From: Pseudomonadota bacterium | GTDB lineage: Bacteria; Pseudomonadota; Gammaproteobacteria; Burkholderiales; Rhodocyclaceae | Reading direction: 5' to 3' | DNA: 64,000 bases | NCBI GenBank assembly: GCA_026399515.1 | Contig: JAPLQT010000039.1 | Location: 1 to 64,000 of the forward strand | Part shown: positions 61,433-64,000 of the stretch, in pieces | How positions within the stretch are numbered: position 1 is the first letter of the stretch | How the letters are laid out: each line of letters begins with the position of its first letter | The notes under the pieces: model-generated | What the model saw: the letters and a program-made list of their open reading frames with translations, nothing else | Told to the model about the DNA's origin: nothing | The model's database searches: none | Translations under genes and position numbers: made by a program

Positions 61433-63250
61433 CTAGCCGAGATAGCGCGCCACATCGACTTGATCGATCTGGCTGGCGGCGAGATGTTTCCGGGCATATT
61501 CGAGGTAAACCCCTTCGGAGAGAAACAGGTCGAACAGTTCGCCGTCGATGTGTCCATCTTTTTTCATGCGATACATGACCTCGACCGCCCAATTCAGAGT
61601 GCCGGCCTTGCGGTAAGGCCGGTCATGCGCGGTCAGCGCTTCGAAGATGTCGGCGATGGCCATGATTCGCGCCGGGATCGACAGTTGTTCGCCTTTCAGC
61701 CCGCGCGGGTAGCCGTTCCCGTCCATGCGCTCATGGTGTCCGCCGGCGTATTCAGTGACATTCCGCAAGGATCGCGGAAAAGGAATTTGCGACAGCATCC
61801 TGATAGTGATGACGGCGTGCTCCTCGATGATTTTCCGCTCTTCCGCGTTCAGCGTGCCGCGCTGGATGCACAGGTTGTAGACCTCGTTTTCGCTGAGCAG
61901 CGGCAGCTCTTCTCCACGGGCATTACACCAGCGCCTGGCGGCGATGCCCTGGATACGCCCGACATGCTCCGGGGACATGAATTCGTTGCCCAAGTTGCAC
62001 TTCGCCAAAAAGGCGAAATCCTCATCCAGTTCGCGCAGGCGCTCCTGGTAAATCTGCTCGGCGGCGGGCAGTCCATCGGCCGAATCGCGCAAACAATCGA
62101 TCCAGGCATCCCGCCGCAGCACTTCGAAACGCAGGGCGATCAGGTCGAGGCGATTGCTGAGGCTGTCCAGCTTGGTGGCTTTGTCCACCACCCACTCGGG
62201 CGTCACCATCTTGCCGCAGTCGTGCAACATGGCGGCGATTTCCAGGACGTTCCGCTCCTCGTCGTCGAGCCTGAACGCGGCGAAGGAGGCACTGTCGGCC
62301 AGGTGCGCCTTCTCGGCGAGCATCAGGGCGATTTCCGGCACGCGGCGGCAATGTCCGGCGGTGTATGGCGACTTGGCGTCAATGGCGGTGGCAATCACCT
62401 TGACGAAGGCCGGGAATATCATCTGCTCGGCGGCGTAAAGCTGGGCATTGCGCAAGGCGCTGGCGGCGACCGAAACCAGCATCTGCGCCCGCTTCATGTC
62501 GGCAGCGGAAAATCCTTCGGCCCGGCGCGAGGCCAACACCAGCAGGCCGAGATTTTCACCATGCACGGCCAGGGGGAGCCACAACAGGGATTGAAATTCC
62601 TGAATTTCGCCCTTCCACAGTGGTGCTTCCGCCAGGTTGTTGAGGATGTCCCCGAGCGGATGTTCGGCCATCGCGGCAAACAGGCGGCTTTCAATGAGGC
62701 GGGGAAAGGCGTCGGCGGCATTTTCGCCAAAAGATTGAATCAGGGTATAACTCGCGTCATCGGCATCGCGCAGAAACACCGCGCCGAAGTCGGTTGCGTT
62801 CTTGCGGCCGTCGAATTCCTTGAGCAGGGAGGCCGCAACCGCTGCGGGCTTGAGGGAATGATTGAGCTCGGTGACGGCCCGTTGCAGCAACGCCATCTCG
62901 CGGTAACTTGCCAGCGCCTCCTGCGCGACCGAATGACGCGCGTGTTCCGCCTCGATGACGCCTTGCAGGCTGTGCACCAGGAAGTCTCCCCAGATCCCTT
63001 CCGCGGCGCTTGCGGCTTCCGGCGGCAGGCGCAGCAGCAACATGCCGCGCATTTTTCCTTCCAGGGTCAAGGGAAACGTCTGCACTCCCGCCGCGTCTTC
63101 GCTCAGGTCTGGCCCGTCTTCGCCCATCGCCGCCAGCCGCTTGCCACCAAACCATAGCGCCACGCGGGCGCCTGCAGGCAGCAATGGGTATGCGAGTTCA
63201 AGCTGCCGCCGCGCCCACGTCGGTTTGAGATAAGCCGCCGGTTTGCTCAT
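61433..63250 (-). CDS. HD-GYP phosphodiesterase with GAF domain
   Basis: 605 residues. N-terminal region of unclear fold (1-115), a GAF domain (about 125-275), then HD-GYP (about 285-590) with the metal motif MLHDCGKM and the signature GHHERMDGNGYP, LSIPARIMAIADIFEAL. An insertion (about 365-480) separates the HD and GYP halves. It should degrade cyclic di-GMP. Its start overlaps the receiver stop (ATGA). Confidence 0.94.
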   Translation of the reverse strand: MSKPAAYLKPTWARRQLELAYPLLPAGARVALWFGGKRLAAMGEDGPDLSEDAAGVQTFPLTLEGKMRGMLLLRLPPEAASAAEGIWGDFLVHSLQGVIEAEHARHSVAQEALASYREMALLQRAVTELNHSLKPAAVAASLLKEFDGRKNATDFGAVFLRDADDASYTLIQSFGENAADAFPRLIESRLFAAMAEHPLGDILNNLAEAPLWKGEIQEFQSLLWLPLAVHGENLGLLVLASRRAEGFSAADMKRAQMLVSVAASALRNAQLYAAEQMIFPAFVKVIATAIDAKSPYTAGHCRRVPEIALMLAEKAHLADSASFAAFRLDDEERNVLEIAAMLHDCGKMVTPEWVVDKATKLDSLSNRLDLIALRFEVLRRDAWIDCLRDSADGLPAAEQIYQERLRELDEDFAFLAKCNLGNEFMSPEHVGRIQGIAARRWCNARGEELPLLSENEVYNLCIQRGTLNAEERKIIEEHAVITIRMLSQIPFPRSLRNVTEYAGGHHERMDGNGYPRGLKGEQLSIPARIMAIADIFEALTAHDRPYRKAGTLNWAVEVMYRMKKDGHIDGELFDLFLSEGVYLEYARKHLAASQIDQVDVARYLG

Positions 63251-63633
63251 GGGACTTGCAGAATCTTGCGCGCCAAATCGAGAATTTCATCAGGGTCGAA
63301 AGGCTTGGTCATGAAGTAGTTGACTCCAACTTCCAGTCCGTGCACCCGGTCCGACTCCTGTCCCTTGGCAGTCAGCATGACGATAGTGGTCGCCGCCAGT
63401 TCGGGATTTTTCCTCACTGCCGCGCAGACGTCGTAGCCGTTCATGAGCGGCATCATCACGTCCAGGAACACCAGTTGCGGACGCTCGCTCTCGATCAGCG
63501 CCAAGCCCTCGGCACCGTTGGAAGCCGTCAGTATTTCCGGTTCGCCTTCCAGGTCTTCCAAGGTTTGCTCGAGCAAGGCGCGTATATGGACTTCGTCGTC
63601 GACTATCGCGATTTTGGCGTTTTGCGTGATCAT
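63247..63633 (-). CDS. Single-domain response regulator (CheY-like)
   Basis: 128 residues: acidic pair in IAIVDDEVH, phospho-acceptor Asp in VFLDVMMPLMNG, conserved Thr/Lys in MLTAKG and TKPFDPDE. There is no output domain. AGGGGAAGAAC precedes the start. It is co-translated with the HD-GYP gene and probably relays from the Cache kinase two genes downstream. Confidence 0.95.
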   Translation of the reverse strand: MITQNAKIAIVDDEVHIRALLEQTLEDLEGEPEILTASNGAEGLALIESERPQLVFLDVMMPLMNGYDVCAAVRKNPELAATTIVMLTAKGQESDRVHGLEVGVNYFMTKPFDPDEILDLARKILQVP

Positions 63634-63649
63634 GTTCTTCCCCTGTGCA

Positions 63650-64000
63650 TTATTCGGTTGATTCTGTTGCAGCCCGGTTCGGCTTGCCGAAGTGAACCGG
63701 CATGATCATGACTTCCAGCATTGGGGTTGCTTGCAGCATGCTCAAGTCGACCTTGCCTATCATATGGGTGGGAATCACCACCATGCCTTGAAAACCGGAC
63801 TGGATGCGCGCCGGCAGTTCGTCCAGCGTGCAAAAATCCACTTCGCATTGTTCCGAAAAATCCCCCAGCGTCCGTTCCGGAGATTCGCTCGCTTCGTGCA
63901 GCACGAGGAAGCGCACTGCTCTGGAACCGGTGTTTTTCTCTCCATCCAGAAGCAGGTGGATGTTTTTCAGGAAACGTGGTTCGTCCAGAGGTTTGTCCAT
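63650..64000 (-). CDS. Gene open at right window edge, receiver-like C-terminus
   Basis: At least 117 codons ending ...VHFGKPNRAATESTE. An ATG lies exactly at the window edge, but the segment KPLDEPRFLKNIHLLLDGE resembles the end of a receiver domain, so the gene very probably continues to the right. The last 80 residues (FLVLHEASESPERTLGDFSE) suggest a PilZ- or sensor-like module, which I cannot name. It is 16 bp upstream of the receiver gene and part of the same leftward operon. Confidence 0.6.
   Translation of the reverse strand: MDKPLDEPRFLKNIHLLLDGEKNTGSRAVRFLVLHEASESPERTLGDFSEQCEVDFCTLDELPARIQSGFQGMVVIPTHMIGKVDLSMLQATPMLEVMIMPVHFGKPNRAATESTE

Noticed and set aside
60959-63157. 732-codon open frame on the plus strand
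   Set aside because: It runs opposite the Cache kinase and HD-GYP genes, whose motifs are unmistakable. The antisense product has no recognisable fold.
1-64000. CRISPR arrays, rRNA, tRNA or riboswitches
   Set aside because: No regularly spaced repeats, tRNA-like cloverleaf ends or known riboswitch cores were found by reading. A covariance-model scan would be needed to exclude small RNAs.

Overview
The window reads as a chromosomal piece of a GC-rich Gram-negative bacterium, most probably a betaproteobacterium. Evidence: DUF2863- and DUF2917-type genes, the msrB-yciB-bolA run, a TonB-dependent receptor, lipoproteins and many Cache/PAS/GGDEF signalling proteins. Order Rhodocyclales is a guess. 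No rRNA, tRNA or CRISPR array was seen.

Region 1 (1-22.4 kb) is dominated by cell-wall metabolism. A leftward amino-sugar operon (BadF-type kinase, GntR repressor, nagA; ATGA overlaps) faces a rightward set: sodium:solute symporter, beta-lactamase-fold protein, NAGPA-type phosphodiester glycosidase and a cytosolic LD-carboxypeptidase. Next come a 267-bp inverted-repeat element, a Tat-exported LD-carboxypeptidase, a TonB-dependent receptor with a G10 tract upstream, an orphan peptide-binding protein, an SpmA-SpmB fusion and a PBP4-type DacB. A leftward run follows: Cache/PAS histidine kinase, AmiD-like lipoprotein amidase, M14-type carboxypeptidase, VanX-like dipeptidase. A divergent MurA closes the region. 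Together these could scavenge peptidoglycan fragments: cutting outside the cell, uptake across both membranes, and splitting into amino sugars, L-amino acids and D-alanine. A DadA dehydrogenase at 30 kb could burn the D-alanine. This reading is inference from gene content.

Region 2 (22.4-41.8 kb) is mostly housekeeping and stress genes: a broken subtilase, PAS and hemerythrin proteins, a NarL-type two-component pair, DUF2863, dadA, msrB, yciB, bolA, a universal stress protein, an ArsC-like reductase, a CBS protein, an M20 amidohydrolase, redox enzymes, a fused kinase-like ATPase and nnrDE.

Region 3 (41.8-46.3 kb) is accessory. An HNH endonuclease sits in what looks like a lone integron gene cassette with a recognisable but damaged attC site. 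A frameshifted gene and several small stress or unknown genes follow.

Region 4 (46.3-64 kb) holds a diguanylate cyclase with a periplasmic CXXCH haem motif, a LysR/DUF2917 pair, a DMT exporter, a hydrolase, a methyltransferase, a PatZ-like acyltransferase, and a leftward signalling block (tandem PAS, GGDEF-EAL, histidine kinase, HD-GYP, receiver, truncated gene at the right edge).

Four GC-rich dispersed repeats of two related kinds lie between genes at 14.5, 22.4, 48.3 and 52.8 kb. Two serine-hydrolase genes (3.9 and 22.6 kb) have lost the segment carrying their catalytic serine.
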